Positions 39,016 to 47,187 of a stretch of 64,000 nt of DNA are shown here, one piece after another. The DNA is from DATARN01 sp036264135 (GTDB lineage: Bacteria > Actinomycetota > Acidimicrobiia > Acidimicrobiales > Palsa-688), in NCBI GenBank assembly GCA_036264135.1, contig DATARN010000220.1, positions 22,041-86,040 on the forward strand. The letters run 5' to 3'. Both the position numbers and the translations under genes were made by a program. The notes below the pieces were generated by a model. It had not been told where the DNA came from, did not search any database, and saw nothing but the letters and a program-made list of their open reading frames with translations. Every line of letters starts with the position of its first letter. The stretch's first letter is position 1.

Positions 39016-40719
39016 GTGGTTCGCCAGTGTTTAGGCTCGTTCACGACAAAATCCCTCATTGAGAGTTCCCCTGAGCAGCAAGGGAGCCTGCGCTCCAAGG
39101 GAATGCTCGTCGTCCCTGCAATTCTTGGTTTGGTGGCGGTGACGGTTGGCGCTATGTTGCTGGCCCGGGTGCTGTTGGCCGCAGGCCTGACGCACGTCGC
39201 GCCCGAGTCGGCGGTCACCGCCATGAACCTAGGAACAGGGCCCGCCAACAACTCTCCTGAGCTCGTCGTAGACCCTCGGGATCCGTCGGTCGTCGTGGAC
39301 GCAAACCGTCTCGACGCACCCGACTTCAGCTGCTCGCTGAACATCTCGGGCGACGGTGGCGGGACGTGGGCGCCGCTCGACCCGGTCCCCACGCTCCCCC
39401 CCGGGGCCGAGAAGTGCTATGCCCCTGAGGCGGTCTTCGATCGACGGGGCGTGCTCTACTACCTCTTTGTCGGCCTGCACGGGGGCGGCAATACCCCGAT
39501 GGGGGCGTTCATTACGTCATCAGACAACCTGGGGCGCACGTTCAGCCCACCGCGCCTGGTGCTCGGCCCCGACAACTTCGGCGTCCGCCTTGCGGTCGAT
39601 TTGTCGCTGGGTCGGGCTGGCCGGCTCATACTTGTGTGGCTGCACTCCGCAGCCGCTCCCATGCTGGGCGGATTTCAACCTGCCGACAACCCCATCCTGG
39701 GATCGTACTCCGACGACGGGGCGGGGCATTTCTCCGTGCCGGTGCGTGTCAGCGACGGAGACCGCGCCAGGGTGGTGGCTCCCGCCCTGATCATCGGCCC
39801 CCATCACACGGTCGCAGTGGCCTACTACGACCTTGGTTCCGACGCCGTCGACTACGAGGGGCTGGCCGGAGGCACCTTCACGGGCACATGGTCGATCGTA
39901 GCCGCCACCTCAACCGACGGCGGCGCCCATTTCGGGCGCGGTCGGGTGGTCGATGCCGGGATCGTGGCACCGGGCCGGGTCATGCTCATCTTCACCATGC
40001 CGCCACCCGCTATCGCTGCCGGGTCAGGGGTTGCGTGCATTGCCTGGGCTGACGCCCGTCACGGGAGCGCGGATATCCTGGCCCGCTGCGCTCCCGGCCT
40101 CACCGGAACCTGGGGGCCTATTCGCCGACTGAATGACGACCCGGTGGGGAATGGGCGGGACCACTCCCTGCCACGACTGGCGGTTTCACCGCAAGGGAGG
40201 GTCGACGCCATTTTCCTCGACCGGCGTCAGGACCCGGCCAATTTGGCTAACAGCGTCTTTTACACATACTCGATCAATGCCGGGCGTACCTGGGCGGGAA
40301 ACAACTTGCTGACGAGATCGTCGTCGGACTCCCGTATCGGTCCGCAATACCTGAACCCTTCCGCTGCCAACCTCGTCGAGTTCGGCTCGCGATTGGGCCT
40401 GGTGTCGAACGAGGCCGGCGTCCTCGCCGCCTGGCCCGACACTCGCAACTCCCAGGTCGGCACGACTGACCAGGACATCTTCACCACCAGGGTCGACCTG
40501 CCTGACGGCGGGTACCACCGAAGCGGCGGGGTGCCGGGCGCAATCCTCTTGGTCGTCGGGCTGCTGATGCTCGCCTGGACGGCCCGAAAGCGTCGCGTGA
40601 AGAACGCCGGGGAGACTGACGCTGCGAGTTCCACTGCGCCCGCCGCGGCGGAGACGGGCGATGCCGCCGAAGGCGTCGATGATGGCGCAGGAGTCCCGAT
40701 GGCGGCAGATTCGCCGTGA
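39016..40719 (+). CDS. Membrane-anchored sialidase-like (BNR-repeat) protein
   Basis: Up to 567 residues from GTG 39016; ATG 39103 (29 residues later) is a good alternative. N-terminal helix MLVVPAILGLVAVTVGAMLL and C-terminal helix GAILLVVGLLMLAW followed by a basic stretch and an acidic tail give a surface protein anchored at one or both ends. The middle is a sialidase-type beta-propeller with Asp-box motifs SSDNLGRTF, STDGGAHF and SINAGRTW. The catalytic Arg triad and Tyr-Glu pair of true sialidases were not identified, so glycan binding is as likely as hydrolysis. Its stop overlaps the next GTG (GTGA). Confidence 0.75.
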   Translation: MVRQCLGSFTTKSLIESSPEQQGSLRSKGMLVVPAILGLVAVTVGAMLLARVLLAAGLTHVAPESAVTAMNLGTGPANNSPELVVDPRDPSVVVDANRLDAPDFSCSLNISGDGGGTWAPLDPVPTLPPGAEKCYAPEAVFDRRGVLYYLFVGLHGGGNTPMGAFITSSDNLGRTFSPPRLVLGPDNFGVRLAVDLSLGRAGRLILVWLHSAAAPMLGGFQPADNPILGSYSDDGAGHFSVPVRVSDGDRARVVAPALIIGPHHTVAVAYYDLGSDAVDYEGLAGGTFTGTWSIVAATSTDGGAHFGRGRVVDAGIVAPGRVMLIFTMPPPAIAAGSGVACIAWADARHGSADILARCAPGLTGTWGPIRRLNDDPVGNGRDHSLPRLAVSPQGRVDAIFLDRRQDPANLANSVFYTYSINAGRTWAGNNLLTRSSSDSRIGPQYLNPSAANLVEFGSRLGLVSNEAGVLAAWPDTRNSQVGTTDQDIFTTRVDLPDGGYHRSGGVPGAILLVVGLLMLAWTARKRRVKNAGETDAASSTAPAAAETGDAAEGVDDGAGVPMAADSP

Positions 40720-41180
40720 GGAGGGGGTGCTCCTCACTGCTTGGTGCGGGCCTGTCATTGTACTGCGGCCTCACGGCCTGCAGCGCATCACCGGGCTCAG
40801 CCGCAGCCGTCCCCCGTCCTGCCGTCGTCCGGGTCGCGATGCTGGACGACCACTACGAGTTCCTGAGCCGCGTCCCTTCCGGGCGGGTGGTGTTCGTCGT
40901 CTACAACGCAGGCCACAGCCTGCACGGCTTGGACCTCTTCCCCCTTCCCCCCGGCGTCGTCTCCATCGTCGCCCAGTTGCGCGGCTCGCAACGGCACATC
41001 GTTGCTCCCTACGCCGGGACAGTCCCTCTCTTGCCAGGTCAGCAGGGGACCTTCGCGGTCGATCTCCAGCCCGGCACCACATACGCCATGGTGTCGTTCA
41101 TCCGCGACCCCAGCGACGGGAGCTCTCAGGCTCTCAAGGGCTTGGCTGCCCAGTTCACGACGACCGCGCGACGGCCGTGA
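40716..41180 (+). CDS. Cupredoxin-like lipoprotein
   Basis: 154 residues, GTG 40716. The lipobox GLTAC lies at residues 18-22 after a short signal, so it is lipid-anchored outside the membrane. The mature domain VVRVAMLDDHYEFLSRVPSG, then VVFVVYNAGHSLHGLDLFPL and PGQQGTFAVDLQPGTTYAMV has the Greek-key pattern of small cupredoxins. Candidate copper ligands are His in GHSLHG, but the C-terminal Cys/His/Met cluster is not complete, so copper binding is uncertain. It is coupled to both neighbours by GTGA overlaps, part of the secreted-protein operon with two ferritin-like proteins. Confidence 0.65.
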   Translation: MRRGCSSLLGAGLSLYCGLTACSASPGSAAAVPRPAVVRVAMLDDHYEFLSRVPSGRVVFVVYNAGHSLHGLDLFPLPPGVVSIVAQLRGSQRHIVAPYAGTVPLLPGQQGTFAVDLQPGTTYAMVSFIRDPSDGSSQALKGLAAQFTTTARRP

Positions 41181-41677
41181 CGCGCCCCCGGGGAACCGAC
41201 GCTTGGCGCGTTGCAACGAAGGCCGCCGTTGGCACCTCGGTGGCGGTCCTTCTGGCCCTGTCGTCTCCGGCCGCCGCATGCACGGCCTTCAAAGGTTCGC
41301 TCACGCTCGACGCGGCCACATCGACGCTGACCGTCAGCGGTTTTGCCGGCAACATGGGCGACTGTGATCCCGCCGGATCCAAGGTCGGGTACAGCTGCCC
41401 GGTCGCTGGCCTTCCCGACGAAATATATGACGTCGAACTCCTCCCCAAATTTGGTTCTGCCGCCTACGAGACGGGCGGGCTTCACCACGAGTGCATGGCG
41501 ACTTCACCGCACCGCACGATCGGACAGGTGGTCGTCGAGGGCGGCGAGGGCAAAGGCGCCTACGGGCCGCCCGTATTGCCGGGGCAGGCCAACATCGACC
41601 CTGGCGACTCTTACGCGCTGTGTATCTACGACGATTACTACGTCTCAGGTAACGAGATCCGTGTCACTATCATCTGA
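41177..41677 (+). CDS. Secreted small protein, paralogue of 38306-38992
   Basis: 166 residues, GTG 41177. A signal peptide (AAVGTSVAVLLALSSPAAA) precedes the mature start CTAFKGSLTLDA. About five Cys (GDCDPAG, YSCPVAG, HECMATS, LCIYDDYY) and the ending EIRVTII match the pattern of the first gene of the operon, though the domain is shorter. No catalytic motif is visible. Its stop region is overlapped by the next gene, whose GTG lies 17 bp inside. Probably a disulfide-rich extracellular protein. Confidence 0.75.
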   Translation: MTRPRGTDAWRVATKAAVGTSVAVLLALSSPAAACTAFKGSLTLDAATSTLTVSGFAGNMGDCDPAGSKVGYSCPVAGLPDEIYDVELLPKFGSAAYETGGLHHECMATSPHRTIGQVVVEGGEGKGAYGPPVLPGQANIDPGDSYALCIYDDYYVSGNEIRVTII

Positions 41678-42293
41678 AGCCTCGGGGCACGACGAGGCAG
41701 ACCAGCCATCGCCGCAGGTCGCATCGCCGATCGACATCGAGGTACTGCAGACGGCGTCCTCCCTCGAGATCCTCCTGCTGGGTCTCTACCGCAAGGTGCT
41801 CTCGGCGCCCTACGTGCAGAACGGGGTGCCGCTGTTCGGAACGTTTGCGGCCCAGACCCTGGCGCAACACGACGCCCATCGCCAGGCCGTCCAAGCGCTG
41901 TGCGCTTCGCTGGGCGGCAGGGTCCAGATTGCACCTGACCCGAAGTACAAGGACGCGGTCGACCAGGCGAAACTGACAGACTCGAAAGGGATCATCGGGC
42001 TTCTGTCGATGTTCGAGGGGGTCATTGCCAGCACGTACCAGGCCGACCTGTCTCTGGTTTCGGACCCGCGGGCCCGGTCGCTGGTCGCCAGCATCATGGG
42101 AGTCGAGTCGCAGCACCTAGCGGTGTTGCAGATGTTGCAGGTGCTCGTCGGGCAAGGTTCGGGGCGCCTGTTCGAGGACCCGCTCGCTGCGGACCTGGGC
42201 AAGTTCCCGCCGGAAGCCGTACGAGCGGCCTTGGCCCAAACCTTTCCAGTTCCCACGAACGCCAGCCCGCCGCCCGAGGGAGCATCGAAGTGA
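41661..42293 (+). CDS. Ferritin-like domain protein
   Basis: 210 residues from GTG 41661, overlapping the upstream gene by 17 bp. Four-helix-bundle pattern of the DUF4439/ferritin-like families: VLQTASSLEILLLGLYRKVL (helix with Glu), FAAQTLAQHDAHRQAVQALC (His and Asp), GLLSMFEGVIASTYQADLSL (Glu) and SIMGVESQHLAVLQMLQVLV (Glu and His). The Glu/His spacing would allow a di-metal site. There is no signal peptide. The next gene encodes a related protein with a Tat-type signal, so the pair may be a cytoplasmic and an exported version. Confidence 0.75.
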   Translation: MSLSSEASGHDEADQPSPQVASPIDIEVLQTASSLEILLLGLYRKVLSAPYVQNGVPLFGTFAAQTLAQHDAHRQAVQALCASLGGRVQIAPDPKYKDAVDQAKLTDSKGIIGLLSMFEGVIASTYQADLSLVSDPRARSLVASIMGVESQHLAVLQMLQVLVGQGSGRLFEDPLAADLGKFPPEAVRAALAQTFPVPTNASPPPEGASK

Positions 42294-42943
42294 GCAGCTT
42301 CGCCTGTGGTACGACGGCTGGAGGAGCCGACGAACTGACCAGACGTCGCTTTGTGCTCTCCATGTTGTCGGGGCTGGTTGTCCTCGGTGCCGGCGGTTGC
42401 GCCACGCTCGCCGCGCCGACACCGCCAACGACCTCGACGCGTGTCCCGACAACGGTACGGCCCGATGACATTGCCACGATGACTTTTGCTGCAAGCCTCG
42501 AGATACTCGCGGTGGGGACGTACGCAACAGTTCCGGGCGCCGTGGCGGCAGACGGGCTCGGACCAATCCCCCCGGCCCTCCAGGAGCTTCTGGCGATCGC
42601 GGGCGGTCACCACCGGGTGTACCGCGATGCGTGGAACGAGAAACTCACCGAACGTGGCCGCCCGGCCGTCACCGACCCTGACCCGACGTTCAAGACAATC
42701 GTACAACGCAACCTGTCTCGTGCAGGATCGGTCGCCGAGGTGGGCGGAGTTCTGGCATCTGTCGAGGGCGTCCTGGCGGCAAACGGTCTAACCGGGGTGT
42801 CACAGTTTCAGGACGCGGGCCTGCAACAACTATCGGCCGCGGTACACATGGAAGTCATGCAGCATGCGGCGGTGCTCAAGTTCCTCCTGAGTGGGAACCC
42901 GGTTCCCGACGCATTCGCCAGCGACGAATTCTCGCTGCGCTGA
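42290..42943 (+). CDS. Exported ferritin-like lipoprotein
   Basis: 217 residues, GTG 42290 (GTGA overlap). TRRRFVLSMLSGLVVLGAGG followed by Cys is a Tat-like signal with a lipobox, so the protein is exported and lipid-anchored. The mature part after a Pro/Thr-rich linker repeats the ferritin-like helices of the preceding gene: MTFAASLEILAVGTYATV, AIAGGHHRVYRDAWNEKL, GGVLASVEGVLAANGL and LSAAVHMEVMQHAAVLKFLL. Glu and His positions are partly kept. It closes the secreted-protein operon and is convergent with the PadR gene (48 bp apart). Confidence 0.78.
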   Translation: MSSFACGTTAGGADELTRRRFVLSMLSGLVVLGAGGCATLAAPTPPTTSTRVPTTVRPDDIATMTFAASLEILAVGTYATVPGAVAADGLGPIPPALQELLAIAGGHHRVYRDAWNEKLTERGRPAVTDPDPTFKTIVQRNLSRAGSVAEVGGVLASVEGVLAANGLTGVSQFQDAGLQQLSAAVHMEVMQHAAVLKFLLSGNPVPDAFASDEFSLR

Positions 42944-42991
42944 GAACCCGTGACATTTTGCCGCAGGCTGCCGTCCTGCGCTGGTGCAGCC

Positions 42992-43480
42992 TCAATTGCC
43001 AGGGTCGGCTAGACGGACACCTTCAAAGCTCTCACCATAGCGCTGTAGCCGACCGCCGAGCAGGGCAACTGCGCTCGCATAACGAGACAGTTCGGCGCGT
43101 CCCAACCGCGTTATCGTATAGACCCTTCGCGCCATGCCCCTGCCGGAGTGGTCCCAATGGGAGGACAGCAGCCCAACCCGATCGAGCTCCCGTAGAAGCC
43201 GGTAGACGTAGCTCGGGTCGGCGACGCTCATTCCCTGTGTTCGGACAGCCTCGACCAGGTCGTAGCCGTGACTGGGTTGTTGGGCCACGAGCAGCAAAAG
43301 CCAGGCCTTTACCAACTCGTTGCCGATCGCGCGGATGTCCTTTAGAAGAGCGTCTCCGGAGGAGGTCTCGGCGTGTTCGCCGCTCCGAAGGTCGGAGACT
43401 AGGCATTCTCCGACGCCGGGCTGAGCTTGCTCCGGACGCACCGATCGCTCCAACATGAGATCGTCTGGCGGTGTACTCAT
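42992..43480 (-). CDS. PadR-family transcriptional regulator
   Basis: 162 residues from ATG 43480. The winged HTH of PadR regulators: LVKAWLLLLVAQQPSHGYDL near residue 60, SYVYRLLRELDRVGLLSSHW near 92 and ARRVYTITRLGRAELSRYA near 118, followed by a short C-terminal helix. The first ~50 residues are a charged extension. It is convergent with the ferritin-like operon, so its own promoter faces the decayed region at 43.5-44.2 kb. A closely similar but broken copy is at 54049-54434, on the other side of the CDP-sugar region. Confidence 0.85.
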   Translation of the reverse strand: MSTPPDDLMLERSVRPEQAQPGVGECLVSDLRSGEHAETSSGDALLKDIRAIGNELVKAWLLLLVAQQPSHGYDLVEAVRTQGMSVADPSYVYRLLRELDRVGLLSSHWDHSGRGMARRVYTITRLGRAELSRYASAVALLGGRLQRYGESFEGVRLADPGN

Positions 43481-44234
43481 GGTGATTCGAATCCGGAGCC
43501 AAGAGGCGATAGCGGACAAATGAACGGATGGTGATGCAGAGGCATTAGGTCAGCTCCGCTCGTTCTAGCATAGAGGCCGGATGGAAATCCGTTCGATCCG
43601 TTTTCGGGTCCACTGTAGCTACCACATAACCGCCGCGAGAGGGACGTAGCTTCGCGTTGTGTTATTTCAACGAGAGCGATGCTGGTCGTAGGCGTCATCA
43701 ATACTATCGACTCCTCGTGTCGTGCGGGGGACACGATAATCGGTTCGACGCGACGAGTTGTCGCAGGGCAGCCGCCACGGTGTAAGCGGTCGGCTGGGTG
43801 CTCAAGCTCTCGGGCGAAGGCCACGGGCAGGCTGCCCCTCTCAGAGGCTCCTCGTACGATGCGCCGAGTTGCGGCTCGGTGGTGATGCTCACTCGCATCG
43901 CCTACCGGTCCGGAGCGGGGGTGATCCGATTCGGCAAACTCGTGGACAACCGACATCGGTCTCCTCGTCGGACTCTCCGGTGCCCGACGGCACCTCCCTC
44001 GGCGGCGTTCCAACTCCTCACCGGCGATCAGGTGGAATCGTTGCCAATATTCAACGCCACGCGCAGCACGATGCACGTGTGCCGACAGAACACGGAACGA
44101 CCCTTTTCCCAGCCCGGTGTAGGGCGCTAGAGTCGGAATGAAGGTTCGCATGGCGTTGAAAGTTGGCAACAAAACGTCCCATCATATGAGAGCGTTCGAC
44201 AGGTCAGCGCGGAACGGGAAACTGGACAGAGGAA
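43481..44234. other. Gene-poor decayed region with LLM oxidoreductase stub
   Basis: About 750 bp without an intact gene. On the minus strand at 43848-43898 a short frame reads RVSITTEPQLGASYEE, nearly the N-terminus of the LLM oxidoreductase at 47188-48132 (RLRITTEPQLGSSYSD), then loses homology. Near 44060 VEYWQRF resembles AEYWKFD of the same enzyme in another frame. I see nothing else coding. The plus-strand rfbF copy A begins at the end. Confidence 0.45.
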
Positions 44235-44995
44235 GTGAAGGTCGTTATCCTCGCAGGCGGCCTCGGAACTCGGCTGGCCGAGGAGAACCATTCAACTCCG
44301 AAGCCGATGGTGGAGATCGGCGGTCGCCCGTTGCTGTGCCACATCATGCAGCACTATGCCCGGTACGGGCACACCGAGTTTGTGGTCTGCCTGGGCTACC
44401 GGGGCGACGTCGTCAAGCGGTTCTTCTTCGAGCAGTCGCAGTTCGGGGGCGACGTCACGATCATGGCCGGAACGGCGACCATCGTTCAGCACGGCGCGGC
44501 CTGGAGGACTTGGTCGTCCACCTTGTGGACACGGGGATCGGGACGGGAACGGGCGGCCGGATCAAGCGCGTCGAGGACTGGTTGGACGGTGAGCAATTCA
44601 TGCCGACCTATGGCGACGGCGTGGCGACCGTCGACTTCGACAAGCTGGTCGATTTCGATCTCTCCTCCGGTTGTGCCCCCACCGTGACCGCTGTCTGCCC
44701 CTCGGCCCGCTTCGGCGGCCTAAACCTGGACGTGGATTCGGTCGTCCGTTTCGGCGAGAAACGGTTCAGCGAAGGCTGGCTCAACGGGGGATTCACGGTG
44801 CTGTCTGGGACTCTCCTGGACCGCATCCACGGCGAGGGCGACAGCCTGGAGACCGACATGTTAGAGGGGTTGTCCGACGCTGGCGAGCTAGCCGCTTTTC
44901 GCCATGAGGGCTTCTGGCAGTGCATGGACACCCCTCGGGACGTCCGACTCCTGCTCGATCTGTGGAACAGCGGGTCTCCGCCATGGAAGTCGTAG
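44235..44995 (+). pseudogene. rfbF: Glucose-1-phosphate cytidylyltransferase, copy A, frameshifted
   Basis: Starts GTG 44235 with VKVVILAGGLGTRLAEENHS, the nucleotidyltransferase signature, and is highly similar to the intact copy at 52539-53303. After VQHGAAW the frame changes; the second half (EDLVVHLVDTGIG ... FWQCMDTPRDVRLLLDLWN) continues in another frame to the stop at 44993-44995. Adding one G in the GCGGCC stretch at about 44496-44501 restores the whole protein, so this is a single-base deletion or a sequencing error. The enzyme would make CDP-glucose from CTP and glucose-1-phosphate. The downstream rfbG overlaps its end. Confidence 0.85.
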
Positions 44996-45999
44996 CCGTG
45001 AGCAAGCCGGACGGCGGCGGGATCCGGTTCTGGCACGACCGCCCGGTCCTCGTCACCGGTGCGACCGGGCTGCTGGGTTCGAGCGTCGTCGACCGTCTGC
45101 TGTGCCTCGGAGCCCAGGTGACCTGTCTCGTCCGGGACTGGGTGCCAAAGTCCGAGCTCGTCCTGTCGACCGCCGTCGAGCGTTGCGCCGTGGCTCGGGG
45201 GGACGTGACCGACCAGGCGCTCGTCGAGCGGGTCCTCGGCGAGTATGAGGTCCGCACAGTCCTTCATCTGGCCGCTCAGACTGTCGTCGGAGTCGCCTGC
45301 CGGAACCCGGTCGGCACCTTCCAGTCCAATGTCCTCGGCACCGTGGCGGTGCTCGAGGCGTGCCGGCGAAGCCCGACGGTCGAGCAGGTCGTCCTGGCGT
45401 CGTCGGACAAAGCCTACGGCAGCCAGCCCCGGCTGCCCTACACCGAGGACATGCCGCTGTCCGCCCGACATCCCTACGACGCCAGCAAGGCGTGCGCCGA
45501 CCTCATAGCACGGTCCTTCGCCGCCACCTACGGCCTCCCGGTGGGGGTGACCCGGTGCGGGAACCTGTACGGCCCCGGCGACCTGAACTGGAACCGGATC
45601 GTCCCCGGCTCCATTCGTGCGGTGCTCAGGGACGAGCCGCCGGTCATCCGCTCGGACGGGACGTTCGTCCGTGACTACGTCTACGTCGAGGACGGCGCGG
45701 CGGCGACCACGCTGCTCGCCGAGCGGTTGGCAGTCGACGACCGCTGCCATGGACAGGCGTTCAATTTCTCCACCGAGACGCCGCTCACGGTCATAGCCCT
45801 GGTGGAGCTGATCCTCGAGCTTATGGGCTCGGCGGCCCGCCCTGTGATCCTGGACGAAGCCTCCAACGAAATCCGTGACCAGCACCTGTGCGCCGCCAAG
45901 GCGAGGGAGATGCTGGGCTGGGCGCCCAGGTTCGATCTCGTCGCCGGCCTGACCCGGACTATCGCCTGGTACGAGAAAGCGCTGGCGCCGTCGCCATGA
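44983..45999 (+). CDS. rfbG: CDP-glucose 4,6-dehydratase, copy A (intact)
   Basis: 338 residues from ATG 44983 (GTG 44998 possible). Extended SDR: NAD-binding VLVTGATGLLGSSVVDRLL near residue 24, SSDKAYGSQP near 142, and the catalytic Tyr-Lys in HPYDASKACADL near 165-170. RCGNLYGPGDLNWNRIVPGS and IRSDGTFVRDYVYVEDG are typical of CDP-glucose dehydratases. It converts CDP-glucose to CDP-4-keto-6-deoxyglucose, the substrate of RfbH. The stop overlaps the start of the truncated GtrB-like gene (ATGA). Copy B at 51542-52542 carries two frameshifts, so this is the only intact dehydratase in the window. Confidence 0.93.
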   Translation: MEVVAVSKPDGGGIRFWHDRPVLVTGATGLLGSSVVDRLLCLGAQVTCLVRDWVPKSELVLSTAVERCAVARGDVTDQALVERVLGEYEVRTVLHLAAQTVVGVACRNPVGTFQSNVLGTVAVLEACRRSPTVEQVVLASSDKAYGSQPRLPYTEDMPLSARHPYDASKACADLIARSFAATYGLPVGVTRCGNLYGPGDLNWNRIVPGSIRAVLRDEPPVIRSDGTFVRDYVYVEDGAAATTLLAERLAVDDRCHGQAFNFSTETPLTVIALVELILELMGSAARPVILDEASNEIRDQHLCAAKAREMLGWAPRFDLVAGLTRTIAWYEKALAPSP

Positions 46000-46493
46000 G
46001 CGACCGGAAGCTCATTTCGGTGGTCGTTCCGACGTACAACGAGACCGAGTGCGTGGAAGAGCTGGCGTGGCGCATGCGCAAGGTCTTCGACGAGCTGGCC
46101 GATTACGACTTCGAGGCGATCAGGGTCGACAACGGCTCGGAGGACGACACCTTCGCCAAGCTGGTCGCGATCCACGAGGAGGACGACCGGTTCCGGGTCT
46201 TACAGCTGGCGGGCAACTTCCGAATGGACGGCGGGGTCACTCCCGGCCTGGCCGAGGCCCGGGGCGACGCGGCAGTGGTGATGACCGCCGGCCTGCAGGA
46301 CCCGGAGCTGATCGCCGAGTTCATCGCCCGCTGGGAAGAGGGCTACGAGAACGTGTACGGAGTGGTCACTGCTCGGCGGGGGACGGGCCTTGTGCGTCGC
46401 GCCAACTCCCGGCTGTTCTACTGGCTGGCGGGGGAACTGACCGACCACCGGCCCCGAACGCCGGTACAGGGGCTGTGTTCGAGTGTCTTCTAG
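45996..46493 (+). pseudogene. Truncated GtrB-like glycosyltransferase (copy A)
   Basis: 165 residues from ATG 45996. The sequence is strongly similar to the first half of the intact GtrB-like protein at 48412-49347: LISVVVPTYNETECVEELAW, then LFYWLAGELTDH. After TDH the match stops and 13 unrelated residues end at TAG 46491. One Pro is missing within LQDPELI (LQDPPELI in the intact copy), and the catalytic-side VENGS reads VDNGS. All membrane helices are lost, so it is probably non-functional. Its stop shares a CTAG with the toxin gene's stop on the other strand, meaning the toxin-antitoxin pair lies exactly at the truncation point. Confidence 0.8.
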
Positions 46494-46753
46494 CCCTCGT
46501 ACACATCGCGGCGATGCCCGACTCGGACGACGTGGACCAAAAGCCGGTCGTCAAGCACTTCGTACACCACCCGGTAGACACCGACTCTGACTCGGTAGGC
46601 GTCGTCTTCGCCGACCAGCTTTGTGCATCGGGGCGGCCGGGGATTGTCCGCAAGCAGGTCGATCGCAGCTCGTACTCGCTGCTGTTCCCGACGCGGGAGC
46701 GCTGCCAGGGCTTTGACTGCTCGTCGGGCGATCTCGACCTGGTACTTGCTCAA
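46490..46753 (-). CDS. RelE/ParE-family toxin
   Basis: 87 residues, TTG start at 46753 overlapping the antitoxin stop (TTGA). RelE-type small basic protein: YQVEIARRAVKALAALPRRE at the N-terminus, RAAIDLLADNPRPPRCTKLV, then YRVRVGVYRVVYEVLDDRLL and the C-terminal VHVVRVGHRRDVYEG, which holds the conserved Arg/His/Tyr of ribosome-dependent RNases of this superfamily. Whether it cleaves mRNA or targets gyrase cannot be told by eye. Encoded after its antitoxin, as usual for relBE/yefM-yoeB order. Confidence 0.9.
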   Translation of the reverse strand: MSKYQVEIARRAVKALAALPRREQQRVRAAIDLLADNPRPPRCTKLVGEDDAYRVRVGVYRVVYEVLDDRLLVHVVRVGHRRDVYEG

Positions 46754-46998
46754 CGAAGGCCGAGGTCGGCCTTGACCTCCTCCCAGGGCACGTAGTCCTC
46801 CTCCGCGCGAGCGGCTCGAAGCTCGGCGCGGTCCATCACGTCCTCGGCTGCCTCAACCAGAGCGTCGTAGGACGCGGCGTCGACGAGCACGGCGACGCGA
46901 CGGCCACGGCTGGTCATGTAGACCGGCTCCCCGGAGCGGGCGAGGTCGATCGCTTCGGCCAGACGGTTCCGTGCCTCGCTCACGGAAAACTCACTCAT
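46750..46998 (-). CDS. Phd/YefM-family antitoxin
   Basis: 82 residues from ATG 46998 (an in-frame ATG at 47013 would add five residues). The N-terminal DNA-binding half SEFSVSEARNRLAEAIDLAR and EPVYMTSRGRRVAVLVDAAS is the Phd/YefM fold; the acidic C-terminus RAARAEEDYVPWEEVKADLG would wrap the toxin. It is coupled to the toxin gene. A perfect palindrome over the start suggests autoregulation, as in the family. Confidence 0.9.
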   Translation of the reverse strand: MSEFSVSEARNRLAEAIDLARSGEPVYMTSRGRRVAVLVDAASYDALVEAAEDVMDRAELRAARAEEDYVPWEEVKADLGLR

Positions 46999-47012
46999 GT
47001 ACAGATTGTACA
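46998..47012. promoter_or_regulatory. Palindromic operator candidate of the toxin-antitoxin operon
   Basis: TGTACA-GAT-TGTACA is a perfect inverted repeat overlapping the antitoxin start codon. YefM-type antitoxins bind TGTACA-containing palindromes at their own promoters, so this is a strong autoregulatory operator candidate. Confidence 0.75.
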
Positions 47013-47187
47013 TCAACCGAGGACTCTTACGCCGGTGAGGTACCCGAAACATCGCCTGCCCCGCCCCCGAATCCCGCGGGAGCTCTGACCAATAACGCCG
47101 GTCGCGGGATATCCTCCTACCTTGCACCGGTGGAATCGCCCCGCAGGCGTCCAACCATGCCGACCGGGTCCTCCACTTAGGTTAGGT

